Source of the DNA: Batrachochytrium dendrobatidis JAM81
Lineage: Eukaryota; Chytridiomycota; Chytridiomycetes; Rhizophydiales
Assembly: GCF_000203795.2 (NCBI RefSeq)
Contig: NW_006281100.1
Span: forward strand, 670,535-734,534
DNA: 64,000 nt
Direction: 5' to 3'
A model generated the notes under the pieces. It was not told the origin of the DNA, made no database searches, and was given only the letters and a program-made list of their open reading frames with translations. The translations under genes were made by a program, and so were the position numbers. Numbering within the stretch: position 1 is the first letter of the stretch; each line of letters opens with the position of its first letter. Positions 1-12,801 of this stretch are shown one piece after another.

Positions 1-2072
1 ATTGACATTGTTGGAAGGCTGATAATAATCTTCGTTGGTAGCATCTTTAGTACGTCTTCTTCTATTTGATTGGCTATGCATGCTCCGACGACTTTGCTTG
101 CGAGATACTTTTGACGAACGCCTTCTAGAGGTTGGAAAAGCAGTATACTGGTCAGGGTTTCCGTTGTGTGCAGGACTATCATGTTGAAGATACTCGGGTG
201 ATATATCAGTCTGCACATTCGCGTCAACCATCACAACAGGAGGGGAAAATGGAAGAAACGCAGTGCCAGAATGAGAGCCCATGTGATGATCATATTGTGA
301 GCTGACTGAAGGAGACGATGCAGTTGGAGTGAGAATAGGAACTGGAGTAATTGAGCTGGATCGATTCTCCTGATCATGCAAAGGCTTGTTGAGATGTGCT
401 GGTGATAATCTGGATATTGCAGTACTACCCCTAAATCTATGCTTGGCTAAAAGACAAAGCGATTCCCTGCGAATCAAGCATTCTACTCCAAGATGACGAT
501 CTCCAGAATGATACGAGGCAATAGGTGAGCTTAAAATTTTTGGACAACCATGAAGATGAAGTTCTTGTAATGAAGTGCAATATCGAGCAAGTTGAAGTAC
601 ACCTTGCTCGCTGACTTCCTCACATCCTGCCAAAGCCACACGCCGAAGTGAATGTGATGCATGTTTTGCAAGAGCATACAGCGAGACATCAGTGACAAAA
701 GAGCAAAATGCCAGCTGCACAGTTTCCAACTGAGATGAGCCTAAAGCTAAAGCAATAATAGAATCATCTGAAATTCCAGAGGAACCGTCCAGGATTACTC
801 TTTTCAAGTCAGGGCAGTGGGATACTACATATCGCAACGAAAGATCTATAATGGACGAGTTTCGAAGCGAAAGAGATTTAAGCGGCCTAGAAGGTGACGA
901 AAGAGTTAATGGGCGAAAGGTCAAAGGACTTGCATCAGGAAGTGCACCATCTAAACAAATGTGTTCAATCTGTGTACAGATATCAACAATATTCACAAGT
1001 GTGGCAATCGTGACTTTTGTGCCAGCAAGATTAATAGATTTGAGAGAAGGTATGTGACGAAACAGGTCAGGGAGATACGAATCAGAGATTGGACAACCGG
1101 CTAAATCTAATGAGACCAAATCAGGAGAGTGGTCTGAAATAGACTGAACTACAATATTGGAAGCAGATGGACATGATTTCAAAGAAATGGATTCCAAATT
1201 TGGAAAAAGTTGAAGTGCAACATCAATATCTCCAATAAGTAGCTGATCAGAAATAATGGTAGGAATATGAAAATGACGAACAAATGCCGGATATGGATGA
1301 AATGCCATTGGGTTCAATAGAGTTTGAATCATTTCATAATATCCAGATACTGTGGTAAATGATGGCGATGAATACAACATTCGGGCGCCAGCTCGTGACC
1401 ATTGCTTGCAGACAAGCATGTATGATTTGGATATTTCAGCAGAACTAACAGCATAACTCATAATTATTTTAAGAATGGAGCCTGGCAAATGAGATGCGTT
1501 GTGAGAAAAGTTTGACATATCAGACCATCTGACGGAGCGTCGACGCGGAGTTTTTTTTAAAGCTACTGGAGCTGTCGCTTCAATTTCCAGTCGAGGTAAA
1601 AATGACTGATCATCGTCAAAATCATGCTTCATAGATGCCCATAAAGCACGAGGTCCTTGTTCCTTGGAATGTATCCAACTTGGAACTCGAGATACAGGAT
1701 TTCCTTTAAAGTTGGATCAACGTGTTAGCCAACCAAAGTATGGTAAATGAATGAAAAAATATAAATATGAGTTTACCTATAAAAGATTCTATTTTTTTGT
1801 GATTTTCAGAGTCAGAAACAGTCCATGATTTAGGTCTAGTTTGAGTTTTATCACTGCCAGCACCATGTGAAGCATGAATCAACAAGCCTGAATCTCTCTT
1901 GTTGCGAGATCTCAAGATTCCCTCATGATTAACTATATGAGCAGACACTGGGGCACCCAGATGATGAATCGCAGCAGGGAAAAAATTTGCATTGTCAATA
2001 GAAGGGCTATCAAGGTCAATATAGTCGTTTTCTTCGTCACTATCCAAATCATCGTCATCGGAGCTATATAAG
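1..2072 (-). CDS. F-box/leucine-rich-repeat protein, 3' end beyond window
   Basis: Read on the minus strand, an acidic exon (about 2072 down to 1777, rich in Asp/Glu/Ser) splices through a GTAAAC...AAAG intron (1776-1704) into an exon open from 1703 to the window edge. About 75-95 codons into the second exon is an F-box-like segment beginning LPGSILKIIMSYAV and containing VCKQWSRAGARML. Successive leucine-rich repeats follow, with segments such as FPNLESISLKSCPS, SPDLVSLDLAGCPIS and CTSLQELHLHGCPK, then a Ser/Arg-rich tail. F-box/LRR proteins are substrate receptors of SCF ubiquitin ligases; the substrate here is unknown. No convincing ATG precedes the acidic exon, and a TATATAG acceptor sits at about 2073, so a further 5' exon is likely and the true start is not known. 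The family call is by motif reading. Confidence 0.72.
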
Positions 2073-2204
2073 AGTAGCAAGATAAATTAATAAAAATAGT
2101 GACAGGATCTATTAGCAAAAAACATATAGTCTAGGATAACGCAAAGATGGTATAGATGATGGATCAGATATTTAAAAGCAGCGTGGTAGAAATTCATTAG
2201 TCTT

Positions 2205-2666
2205 TCTCCGTGCTCATTTTTAGATTAAAATCTCAACACATGTTTACATCACAGTTCCAGTTAATCCCACATCGTTGGCACTTGAATCTCCTTTCATCCA
2301 AATCAAACATTGAACGACTGGCATGAAAAAACAGTTGCATTCCTAGATGTGCAATTTTTGGTTTCTTGAACTAGTGCGCGAACGTATTTGATATTTAAAA
2401 TACAACAAGGAGTTTGCAGTCTGACAACATCAGAACAGTTGAATCCAATATTTGGATTAAAATGGATGAATCTGGCTATGCCAAAAGAGATGGTTTCAAG
2501 ACTATAGTTTTTAAATCATATGATGGGCGTTGTCTAGTAGAGGAAAGTCGAGTGTCGATTCAAGTCGATTTTAGTAGGAAAGCGCAACGAATACTGTATA
2601 TTACAGCAAAAGAGGCGGTCATTGCAAGATAAATGCAAGTTCCATTTTACATGAGTATGGCAGTAA
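2205..2666 (+). repeat. MITE-like interspersed repeat, copy A
   Basis: This copy shares with the other copies the blocks 'tttacatcacagttccagt', 'gactggcatg', 'tagtaggaaagcgcaacga' and 'attgcaagataaatgcaagt'. It ends in the family's terminal motif 'ccattttacatgagtatggc'. The left terminal motif was not found, so the copy is probably 5'-truncated. It lies in the gap between two divergently arranged genes. The rest of 2073-3111 shows nothing else recognisable. Confidence 0.6.
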
Positions 2667-3111
2667 ATGGCGTAAAGTGGCAGTTTAACTGATTGAGAAA
2701 AACGCTGATGAATATAAATCCATATGTGGATAGAACTAGAGACCAAGTAGTCAGTATTATCTACCCATGGCAATATGGGGTGCTACATGGCCCAGTGCAG
2801 TAGTATAAAACTGGCGATTGTGGCGGAATAACAGCAGACAAGACTGTCTAAACAAAAGACATAATGCAATCAAGATATCAAACCCAAACCAAGTCTACAT
2901 ACACAATCAAATGACGGTTGATTAGTCCATGCCAAGAGCGAGATTTGACAACCATTGATAAGAGTTGCTGATGCTTCAGAAACGCATCTTGAGCAGCACA
3001 TCAAGCAGCAACACGTGAGCATTCTGAAACAAATCGCGTTTGAAGTGGACTCGTTCAGGACACTCCAGACTTGACATTCAGATTCTATTCGAGGTCGTAT
3101 CTACCTGATTA

Positions 3112-6100
3112 ATGGACAGAGATCCACCTGCCACCGCTATTCCCGTTCATTCCAATCCATTGAACGGGAATTCGACAAAAAACACTGTATCGCCATCTAC
3201 CGCCGCATTCAACAGTCATCATACTCGACAGTCATCATTGGCAAGTCAAGAAAGTGCCAATCTGTATATACAAACACCAGTGGGAATCGGTCCTCCTCCC
3301 ATTACCATCGCAAGTGTTACTAACGGAAATTCAAAGACCCTTCACCAACAACAGTTTTTTCCTGTTCAATCTCATACTGTCAATGGTGTTGTGCCAGGTC
3401 CTGTACCTCCACTTCCACTCAGCACCGACTTTGGTGTGGTGGATATGGGCGATATTTACTCTCCTTCTGCCGAATTCGATTCCCAACACAATCCTTTGAA
3501 TATCTTTGGTAGTGCTTCTGCTGAGATTGAACCACCGATGCTACCTCTCTCCAACTCCCGCTCTCGAAGAAGTTCATTGTTCTCCACCTTTTCTTCACCC
3601 TCAAAGTCCCATAGTCGTCGAGCTAGCACCAACTCCATGTTCGCCTTTACATCCCAGCAATCCAACATCGCGACTGAAGTCGTGCCTGTCATGATTCCCT
3701 CTGCTAATCCGGTCAGTCATGGTGACGAGACTCCTACATTGGAACAATCCGACCCAACTACTTGCAGATCTCTTCCAACTGCTAGCCATGGGTTTCCACC
3801 ATTGACTAATCCTTACATGCCAAACGCAGCTCATCGCAAATCCTCGCAATCCAACCCCGATCCATTTTATACTCAGAGTGCTATCGTCGCTGACATGGAT
3901 ACTGATGGTGCGATTCATCAAGATCTTACTCCTCTGACTTCCGCGATCACGTCTGCCTTGTCCAGCACTGCTTTGAGTCAATCAGCTAATCCTACTGGAA
4001 TTCTGCAGTATCATCAACATTCTCCTTCGTATCAAGAATCTAATGTGCAGTCTGCAACACCCCATCAACCATATGGTCTTTTTACTCTGCAACCACAGAA
4101 TGTGCTGGAAACCATTCATTCGGCTCCTGAAAGCAATCATGCTGCGCAATTTTATTCTGCTGATCGCCAAATGACTGAAATGGCAGTACAATCAGACAAT
4201 ATGTTTGCAAACCATCAATATGCAGCCATCACTCCTGAAAACTACAATACCTTGCCTCCAATGCATCCTGTCGATCACCCACATGCCATTAAAAACTACA
4301 ATCTTTCAAACATGCATTCTTTGTCTGCCAGATCTGTAGACAAGGTCGATGAATTAGTAGAATCTCTGGATATGCTAGTTGCTGTAGGTCAATATGGATC
4401 TCCCAGAGAGCCTGGTGGAATGTTTCGTCTCACTCCGGTAGAGTCGCAGCTTCAAACCTCGTATTGCTGGCGTATTCCTAATCTTCATCAAACAACAGCA
4501 GAAAAACTGGTGTCGCCTCCATTTGGTCCACGAGATTGGTCGTGGCAAATTGTGTTATACCCAAAAGGAACATCTGACAGCAAAGAAGCGTATTCAAGTG
4601 CCTTTATTCGTCCAATCAAGAGCGACTCGGAGATAGTAGCAAAAGACAATTGGTTTCGCCCGGTCACCAATTTCACTTTTCATCTTAAATATGCGTCTGC
4701 TATCCCTCATGATTCCTGCTACTCAAATGTTCCTGGAAATGGAGAAGGACTTGGTTCTGATTTTTTGTGCTCTCAGATGTCGGAACCTACCTTTACAGGG
4801 TTTTCTCCAACTCAATCGGGTTGGGGATTTCAAGAGTTCTATCCGCTGCCGTTTCCTATGGAGGCAGTTGATCTGACCGATGGAACTGCAGCCATTCAAA
4901 TTGACGTTTGTGGACCTCAAGCAATTCAAACAAGCACGATTGCTTACGAATATGATGTCAGATATCCATTTTCTACAGACCCGACACAAACGGAAAACTC
5001 TCACACTTCGCTGCCTTTTGGTCCGCGTGGCTGCTCGTGGCTTGTGAATATCCATCTTGATGAAAACAAAAACTCTTATGGGAATCATATTTCCGGATAT
5101 TTAAAACCCATCAAATCAGACTTTGAAGAGTCTCTTGGAATCCAGTGGTCTCGCTCAATATCTACCTTGACTTTGGAATTGATCCATCCTGTTAGCAGAC
5201 AGGTTCTGGTTTCCAAAAGTATTACTGGTGGGTTTGTATTTTCAGGGGATCAAGACAAAGTTGCTGCTGGTTGGGAAAAACTCTGGTCTTTGGATCAAGT
5301 GTTTGAAAACCTATCTGGGGTTGATAGGTTTACCGTGAGTGTAACAGTCGCATGGGATCCTGTCGGTCTTTCTCGCAGCACCACGCTTGGAAAAGTAAAG
5401 GCGGCTTTAGGTAGCGTTAGTGAATCTCTATCTATACTAAAGCAAGACTCGGCCAATAACCACCATTTAACCGAACAGCTTAAGAATAACTTGTCAATTA
5501 AAGTAGCCGAACTATCCGACACAAGCAACCGCCTTAAATCAGTCACTGATCGATTGAACATTGTTCAAGGACGACTTGCAGAGTCTCAAAAAGAATTGGC
5601 TCAAATTCATCGTACCAACACCGAGGTTGAAGCTCTTCGCGAGAGGGTGGAGCTTCTTTTGAATGAACTAGGTGAGACCCGCGAGTCTCAGTCTGTTTGC
5701 GAGCGTCAGCAGGTGATTATTTCTCAAGCTCGTGCTCGTCTAATGACTCTGCGTGGATCACTTGAAGATATCTCAATGTCAGAGCTGACCGTGTCCAACC
5801 AAGATGGAGAGATGGATTCGTCCGTTCTTCATATGCGCGTAATACAAATGCAAGGGCAAATTGCAGAGCTAGAGTACGATTTGGCACAGGCTCGAGCAAC
5901 CCTTAATGCGACAGTACGAAAACATGTGGACGATATTCTTAGCCAGCCTATCCAACGTAGCGATGCTCCTGAAGCACCTCCTTTGGATCTTTTACAAACT
6001 GCAATTGACACTGCATTGAATGAGACTAGTCTTGCCAATGCCACATTAGATGAAACTACGTCTAAAGTATCTGTGCTTGATTCACAAACTCCAAAATCGG

Positions 6101-8560
6101 AGCGCTTTGCCATTGTTGCTGAAATTTCTATGATTCAATGTGGAATTGATGTTGCCATGGCATCATTGTTGGAAGCATCAGATAAAGTCGTGGCTCACGG
6201 TTTACAACTTCCTGAAAATTATGCTACTGTCTACTCCGACCTAGAGCATGTTTGTAGGAGGCTTCTTCAAGTCCGTCATGATCTATCCTCGGATACATAC
6301 CTTGAGCATTTAGTGCCTGGGAACGCTGTAAAGGATTTGGCAACTGGCATATTTGTCGCGCCAATTGCCAATTCTATTGAGCAGCCTCAATTCGATACGA
6401 CTTTGTCATCTGTTTCTGCTTTTCCCAATGATCATCCCAACTATCGACCAAGTCTTCCTCTTGATATGGAACCACTCGATTCTACTACAATGGTTTCTAT
6501 GCGTCAGACTAGTCCATCGGGGAAACGTGGTTTGCGACAGCTTCCACCACCACCCATGGTAGGACCACCATATACAAATAGCTCTGCTATAAACCAAACA
6601 CAGTCTATACAACACACTTCCATTTATTCTGAATCTCATCACGAACCTGTCGGTACTGTATCTAATCCCAAAGATCTAAACGCCATTCACAACCGCATGA
6701 ACAATATTGTTGATATGCTTCAAGATGTTTTAAAAACAAAAAAATCGGGTTTGTTTCGATCAGAAAACATGTCCAGAACATCATCGAGTGAGCGGTCTGA
6801 ATCCGACCTTGATATTGAGCTTTGGACTCCGATTAATGAAACCAATACAGCATTTGACTCGGAGATACTTGCGGTAAGATTTTACTTTTTAGTTTGATGT
6901 AATATGGAGGCATGTTTTGATTTGATCAATTGGATCGTTGTAAACATATTATTAGTTTATTGTTTTGTAAGGCTTTTAACGAAATTTTATCTTGCTATTT
7001 GCTAATTTGCAGTCTATTCTTCGCGAACTATCTGAAAAAAAAACTCGACGTGTCAACTTTTGGATGTTTATATTGAGCTTGTTATTCACTATGTTCACCA
7101 TGTATTCGACTGTTTATATAGCCTGTGACTTGTCATCTGGCGCAGCTGGTGCGCATATATTTAAGCCATATCATACTGTTTGCGAATCCACCATTCTACC
7201 CGCTTGGGATTCAGTTACCACCATGTGGCATGATGCTACAGAGTTGGTAGTTTTAAAGGCTGGGCCAGAGTCTTTAAAGAGAATTCGCTGGTATTCGCGA
7301 AAATCCGTTGTGACAGGTCGCAAAGCTCTGTTTAATGCAAGACTGTGGCTAGATAACACAATGCGTAAGGCTATTGAACGTGCCCCATCTATGCCTGACA
7401 TGAGCTCAAATCCTGCGCAACAAGGTGCCGATGAAAGCCTGTCTGGAAGTCATCCAATTGATCATAATGTGCCAAAGACAGAATCATCGCTATTGCCTGT
7501 TCATGTGGATAGGCTGAGTACAAACCAAGCAGATTCTTTTGTTCATGAAACGGATACGTCTGTGATCTCTGGTTTAGAAGTCGAGCAGTCGGTGGAAGTG
7601 TCGGAAACACATATTTCCGAATCACCTGAAAACCAAGTCATTTTGGATGCCTATGATGGCACGTCTATACTGTCTTCTCAATCCACTATCAATCCACAGA
7701 AAGTATCGACTTTTGAACCGTCACCAAGCTTTTTGCTGGATCTTGAACAACCATCTATCTCACACGAATCTGTGTTAAAGATGGAAACTACGGAACAGTT
7801 TATACCAAAATCTTCAAAAGTTTTATCCGAATCTCAATCTTCTTTGACGACCAATCTGTATACTACGCCGACATTACCTACTGACACCGATACACTCTCG
7901 AGCCATTATAAGGCTGACTTGGAGAATACAGAGTTGGCTGCTAGCACCCTTGCGACTCCTTTAGATATTCCTGATGAACATGAAGATGAAGCGAAGCTTG
8001 ATAATAGCTATCACAAGCCAATTTCACATGAAAAGCCATTTACCATTCTTCCTATTGGAGATACACAAGCCAATATCCGGGACGCACCCACTAACGCCAA
8101 AGACCACGATGTAGCTGCCGATTTGACCGATGATGCGTTTCTCGACATTCATGATGCCCCAGCGAATGAAATAGACCATGAAAGTGATACATATTCGCAT
8201 ACTACTGACGAGATAAAGGCTGAAGAATCTCATACACGTCAAAGTGAAACAGACAGCAATGTATTGAACAAACCCGACTCATTCACGCAATCCCATTCGC
8301 CTTCTCTCTCACCTATTGTCAAGGAATTTGCTGTTGATGCAGATCACTCTAATACTGATCGTGACGTCAAAGACGATGAACCTCGGTTTAAAATTTTACC
8401 CATCGGTGACATGACGAGCAACATTCGTGATATGGACGAGGAATCACATATCGATATGATTTTATCTCCAGATAAGGATGATATAAGCGATGCAGACGAA
8501 GAAGCAATGGCTGAGCATGTGGATGAAGCGGAAATATCAGATACAAGGGCAGAGCTTTAA
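3112..8560 (+). CDS. Two-MATH-domain, coiled-coil, C-terminal membrane-anchored protein
   Basis: The model has two exons, 3112..6873 and 7013..8560. The intron is GTAAGA...TTTGCAG in phase 0, and the product is about 1,769 residues. The first 420 residues are low-complexity Ser/Pro/Asn/Gln sequence. Residues about 433-590 and 612-750 look like two MATH (meprin/TRAF-homology) domains, each with a 'PFGPR...SW' core (PPFGPRDWSWQIVLYPKG and LPFGPRGCSWLVNIHLDE). Residues about 763-960 form a coiled coil rich in Leu/Glu/Gln. Just after the splice is one hydrophobic segment (about 1264-1286, FWMFILSLLFTMFTMYSTVY). The acidic tail repeats the motif 'ILPIGD..(A/S)NIRD' twice. MATH domains usually bind peptides, often in ubiquitin or trafficking complexes; the specific role here is unknown. 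The architecture suggests a tail-anchored or single-pass membrane scaffold. Confidence 0.82.
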
Positions 8561-8896
8561 TCTATATTCTTTATGGTGGAGCATCGTCATCTGGTAGAGT
8601 GCGGCTTAGAGCAGATTGCGTGATTTATCTTTTATAATAAAGTGATGGATAAATGTAAAGCGACCAACAATGATATACAGATGAATTCAAAGTTCAGTAG
8701 AAATTTGTTTATTTGGCCAATCAACACATTACAAAATATGTACTAGCATCAGGCTGCTTGATCAAAAAAATAGAAACAAAAAGACGCCAAGAAATAGATT
8801 CAATAAAAGCAGCGATAAAAGTGCATGGTGCACAAACTTGAGAAACTCGACAAAATGATTCAAAGACATCGAGACTAGACACAATGGTAGATATGC
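8561..8896. other. Convergent intergenic gap
   Basis: This is the gap between the 3' ends of two converging genes. An AATAAA at about 8635 fits a polyadenylation signal for the plus-strand gene. Nothing else is recognisable. Confidence 0.5.
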
Positions 8897-11597
8897 TCAT
8901 TTATGGTGCTTTTTCCCGCCTTTTTTGGATAGAGTGTATCGTGTGAAATGGTTGATCATCTCAAGAGAATGCTCGGGCTATTACAGAACAAAAACATACG
9001 ATTAGCTTTAACCCTTTATCTGCATTTTCCCCACTAGAGCGATACTTGGGATGCAATTGCCGAATAAAAATTCAAACTTACCTGATCATACGGAACCATG
9101 TGGCCAGCTTCATAAACCCGAACAAACGAAAAGTTTTCATGTTGACGGAATTCACCAGCAGCCTTACCAGTAACTTCAGAGACCCATGGCTTGTCCTCGG
9201 CGTTTTCAAATCCTTCCTGGCCAGACCACTCAAGAGACATAGTCCATGCTTTATTTCCAATCCAGTTGCAAATATAATCGGCATCACCGGCATAAATCAT
9301 AATGGCGATCCCTTCCTCGAGAAGTGGAGCAATATACTCGACATATGGGTGCATCCAGTCACCAGCCATAAGAAAACTGACATTGATGTCTCTGTTACAG
9401 CCCTGGTAGGTAACATCTACACCAAGTTGCTCCTGAATATCTGGACGGTTTAACCAAGACTCGATGTCATTTAAAATAGAGTAGCAAAGTGGGTTGGAAG
9501 CGTCACAGTCCTTGCGAATATCATAAATATTCTTGCCAGAAGATTGGAATGGCTGGATCATGGCAGAATTACAATAAAGAGAGCCTGGCCTAAATGGGAT
9601 CCATAGTCAAAAACTTGTTAGCGTTTGTTGCCATATCAAAGCCAAGCACCGTAGCAACCATAATTACTTACACACAAGTAAAAGCGCTTTTCCAGTTGTA
9701 GCATGCGCTGATCAAAGATTTACATGTGCTATACTTGGAACGCATAGTGTTGCAGGTCTGTTCATCAAGAATAGGTCCATATTTGTCATCGCAGGCCATA
9801 TCAGGATAGTACTGATATTGCACCAAAGGGTCAGTTAAACCGTTTCCAATAGCAAGCCCTTTCAATTGAATCTCGACAGTTTCTGGACCATCATCGAGTG
9901 TATGATGCTTAATTGAGGCTGCATTTCCCTCAGAAATAGTCTTGGCAATAGCAGGAATGTAGTGGCCAGCGTACGATTCTCCAGTAACAAAGAAGGGAAG
10001 TTTGGCATATTGGGTGTATTTCTGGAAAAATATCTGAAGGAAAGCATAAACGTCTTGAGCAGCAGCATCCGAGTCTGTAACCTTTCCATCACCGTAGCTG
10101 AAGCCAACATTGGTAGGCTAATAAAATAAACAATTGAATAAGCGCAAGCTAGTATTACAATATGGTTAATTTCCTTTTCGGATCAACCTTTGAACTGCAT
10201 TACCTGATCTAAAAAGACGACGTTTGCATTAGCATTCCAAGAAGACTTGTTGATGGTGGTACCATTTCCCTCGGGGTTGGCACGACAAGGGCCAAGCTCC
10301 ATAAGAAGACCGGTGAGAGATGAGCAGCCAGGGCCACCATTAAGCCACAAAATTACAGGATCAGTTTTAGGCTTATCTCTGCTTTCGAAAAACCAAAAGA
10401 AAAACTAACAAGACATGAGCAAAGATATATGAATTTAGTTTGAATTACCAGTAACAATGCATTGCCATAAACCAATTTAAAAACAAAACTTACGTGATTA
10501 TTGTCTTCAGTATCGAGGTAGCCAACATACTATACATTAGTGTTGGTGACAGAAATTCATTAGTATTTATAACTTACAGTCTTGTTCATGTAAAATGAAA
10601 AACAACAAGTGGATCAGGGTGTATAATAAACCGCCAGCTTATGAAATGATTGCCAGTTTACTGGACAATATTGTGATATTTGAGTAAATGCTCATATCAC
10701 AGCTTCAGTTCTAGTCAATCCCATACTTTTTCAATCTGAAACCCCTACAAGCCAAACATTATGATTGGCATGTATAGTTACATTCCCGAGACGTGCAATC
10801 TTTGTTCACTTGAACCAGAAGCGCGAACGGATTCAATATTTTAGGATACAAAGGAGTTTTTAGACTTTTCTCAAGAATGTCTATTGAAGCCGCCAATTTT
10901 TAGTAGGAAAGCGCAACGAATATCTAATCGCTGTCTATTCCAAAGCAAAATACAAGTGTTGCATTTTGTGTGAACAACAAATTGGCTTCGAGGGGAATAA
11001 AATTATAAGCATCAAGCTGAATCAGATTGGAAAAAGCACAGCTACACAGCAAGGTATAGCCCAAAGCCAACACATTGTAATGGAAAAGGGAGTCAAGCAA
11101 GAAACCGAAGATGGGAGATATTAAAGATAGAATATGCATCGAGCCAAAAATGGGAATCTCCGACAAGCAGCTCGAGTAATTCCAAACTCCGCCAATCAAC
11201 TCCCGACTGAATACTGCCTTCAGATCCCTTGCATCTACACACATCAAGAGCATGATCTTACCTGCTGAACACTAGGATCGCATAGCTCAACCTTTTCCCT
11301 CACACGGATGGTGTATTTAGGAAACTTGGCATGAGTAAGTACATTCCAAACAGTTATTTTTCCAGTAGCTGACATGGTGCTCTTGGTCTCGACCTTGAGA
11401 GCAGAAGGACGCTTGCTGGACTCGAAAAGAGAATGCTGATTGGCTGTAAATGGCGATTTGACGGAAGACAGGAATTGAAAGTCGTTGGATGCCTCGTCAA
11501 ACTGATTAATGAACATGGGCTTGGGGTTTTTGTGAGGGGTCGCATAAGCCAGGCCAGCGATAGCCAGACATGCGGCAGAGAGCGTAAACAATTTCAT
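8897..11597 (-). CDS. PRC1: Serine carboxypeptidase (vacuolar carboxypeptidase Y type)
   Basis: Six exons on the minus strand: 11597..11262, 10529..10494, 10404..10204, 10117..9672, 9589..9082 and 8977..8897. Phases agree throughout and give about 535 residues, close to yeast carboxypeptidase Y. The protein opens with a signal peptide ([17 protein letters not shown]) and a propeptide. The peptidase S10 motifs are in order: substrate-binding [14 protein letters not shown], nucleophile Ser in [11 protein letters not shown], Asp in [17 protein letters not shown] and His in [10 protein letters not shown]. The expected reaction is release of C-terminal residues from peptides in the vacuole or secretory pathway. 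Intron 1 is unusually long (732 bp) and contains a MITE-like repeat. One exon is only 36 nt. The symbol follows the yeast homologue; a secreted paralogue is possible. Confidence 0.92.
10575..10980 (+). repeat. MITE-like repeat, copy B, inside carboxypeptidase intron 1
   Basis: The left end 'tacagtcttgttcatgtaaa' and the right end 'cattttgtgtgaacaac' are degraded forms of the family's terminal inverted repeat. Internal blocks 'gattggcatgtatag', 'cattcccgag' and 'tagtaggaaagcgcaacga' match the other copies. The insertion explains most of the extra length of the host intron and leaves the splice sites intact. Confidence 0.65.
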
Positions 11598-12028
11598 TTT
11601 GCTAAGATTGAGGATGCCAGGGATACTAACAACGATTGAATGGTCAAATACGATAATGCAGGGTGGTTAATTCACATTTTAATGGCATTAAAGTGGATTA
11701 GCACTGGGCATTTAACAAGATTGAATTGGTGGGCAGTTAGGATAATACAGTGAGATCACAGCATACTGCAATGATATATTAAACCAGGGCTAACGAGCCT
11801 AGCATAATCTCAAACATGTCAGCAAAAGTGTTTTTCTTACAAGCAGATATCACAAAGATGGACAGGATTTGCGTTCAAATGCAGCCTTTTTATAGTATAA
11901 ATGGAAGCCATTCGCTGCAAGGGGATCAAGTCACGCTTTCAAATCCCGTTAGCTCGTAGGGTACAAGTTTAATGCTTTTATTTTTGTTCTGGTATAGAGC
12001 TGAGCACATGTCGGAAACGCTCATCTTA

Positions 12029-12573
12029 TTACGGCCGTACTCGCGTAAAATAAGGGAGCCAAAGTGCATAATAAATAGCCAATTCACATCGAATTTACTG
12101 GTCAGTATTATTTCTGAACTCTAGTTTGGTGACATTTGTGCTCATTTTGTATAAAACTAAACGAATGTTCATGTCAGTTTCAGTCAATCTGCAACTCCTA
12201 CAAACCAAACATTGTATGATTGGCATGTATAGCTGCATTCCCGAGTGCAGTCTTGTTCACTTGAATTAGTACGTGAGCGTATCCGAGATTTCAAGATACA
12301 ACAAATACGAATTCAATTGCTTTTGATCGACCCAATATGTGGATTGTAACGGATAAATCTAGTGATCGTACAATGTATGGCTATGTCAAATAAGATATGG
12401 GCTTAAAACTATAGCCTAATTGTGTCATATGATGTGCATGATCTACTAAAAGATCGAGAATGTTTATCAAAGTCAATTTATAGTAGAAAGACGAAACAAA
12501 CATTTAATCATCTATTCCAAAGCAATCACTGCAAGATAAATTCAAGTTCCATTTTGCGTAAATACGGCTGTAA
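12029..12573 (+). repeat. MITE-like repeat, copy C (full length, both terminal repeats)
   Basis: This 545-bp copy is bounded by 'ttacggccgtactcgcgta' on the left and, inverted on the right, 'ttacagccgtatttacgca'. Those are near-matching terminal inverted repeats of about 23 bp. No transposase frame lies inside, so it looks like a non-autonomous DNA transposon. A nearly identical copy (D) lies in opposite orientation at 15,562-16,090. The rest of the 11,598-12,801 gap, between the start of the carboxypeptidase gene and the end of SNF5, holds nothing else I recognise. Confidence 0.75.
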
Positions 12574-12801
12574 TTTGGCTACCCGTATACTATTAACCAG
12601 GGTTCAAATTTGAATCGAACAATAAGCATTATTTCACCACACACATTCAAAATAGTACGTTGGCATTCACATCAATTGCTAGAAAATGGAGTAGAATTTC
12701 GGTACAGTTATAACTATTAATGCAATCGCTTGCGCTATATTTGAAAGTTTAGATAAAAGTCAACGAGATTGCTGGTTATTTTCTAGAGCAAACTTTATAA
12801 A

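Noticed and set aside
3419..6642. Several antisense frames of 60-126 codons under the MATH/coiled-coil gene
   Set aside because: They are shadows of a long, biased coding exon. None has homology-like features.
12029..12573. Interpretation of the interspersed family as a SINE
   Set aside because: Complete copies have matching terminal inverted repeats and no A/B promoter boxes or 3' tail that I can see.
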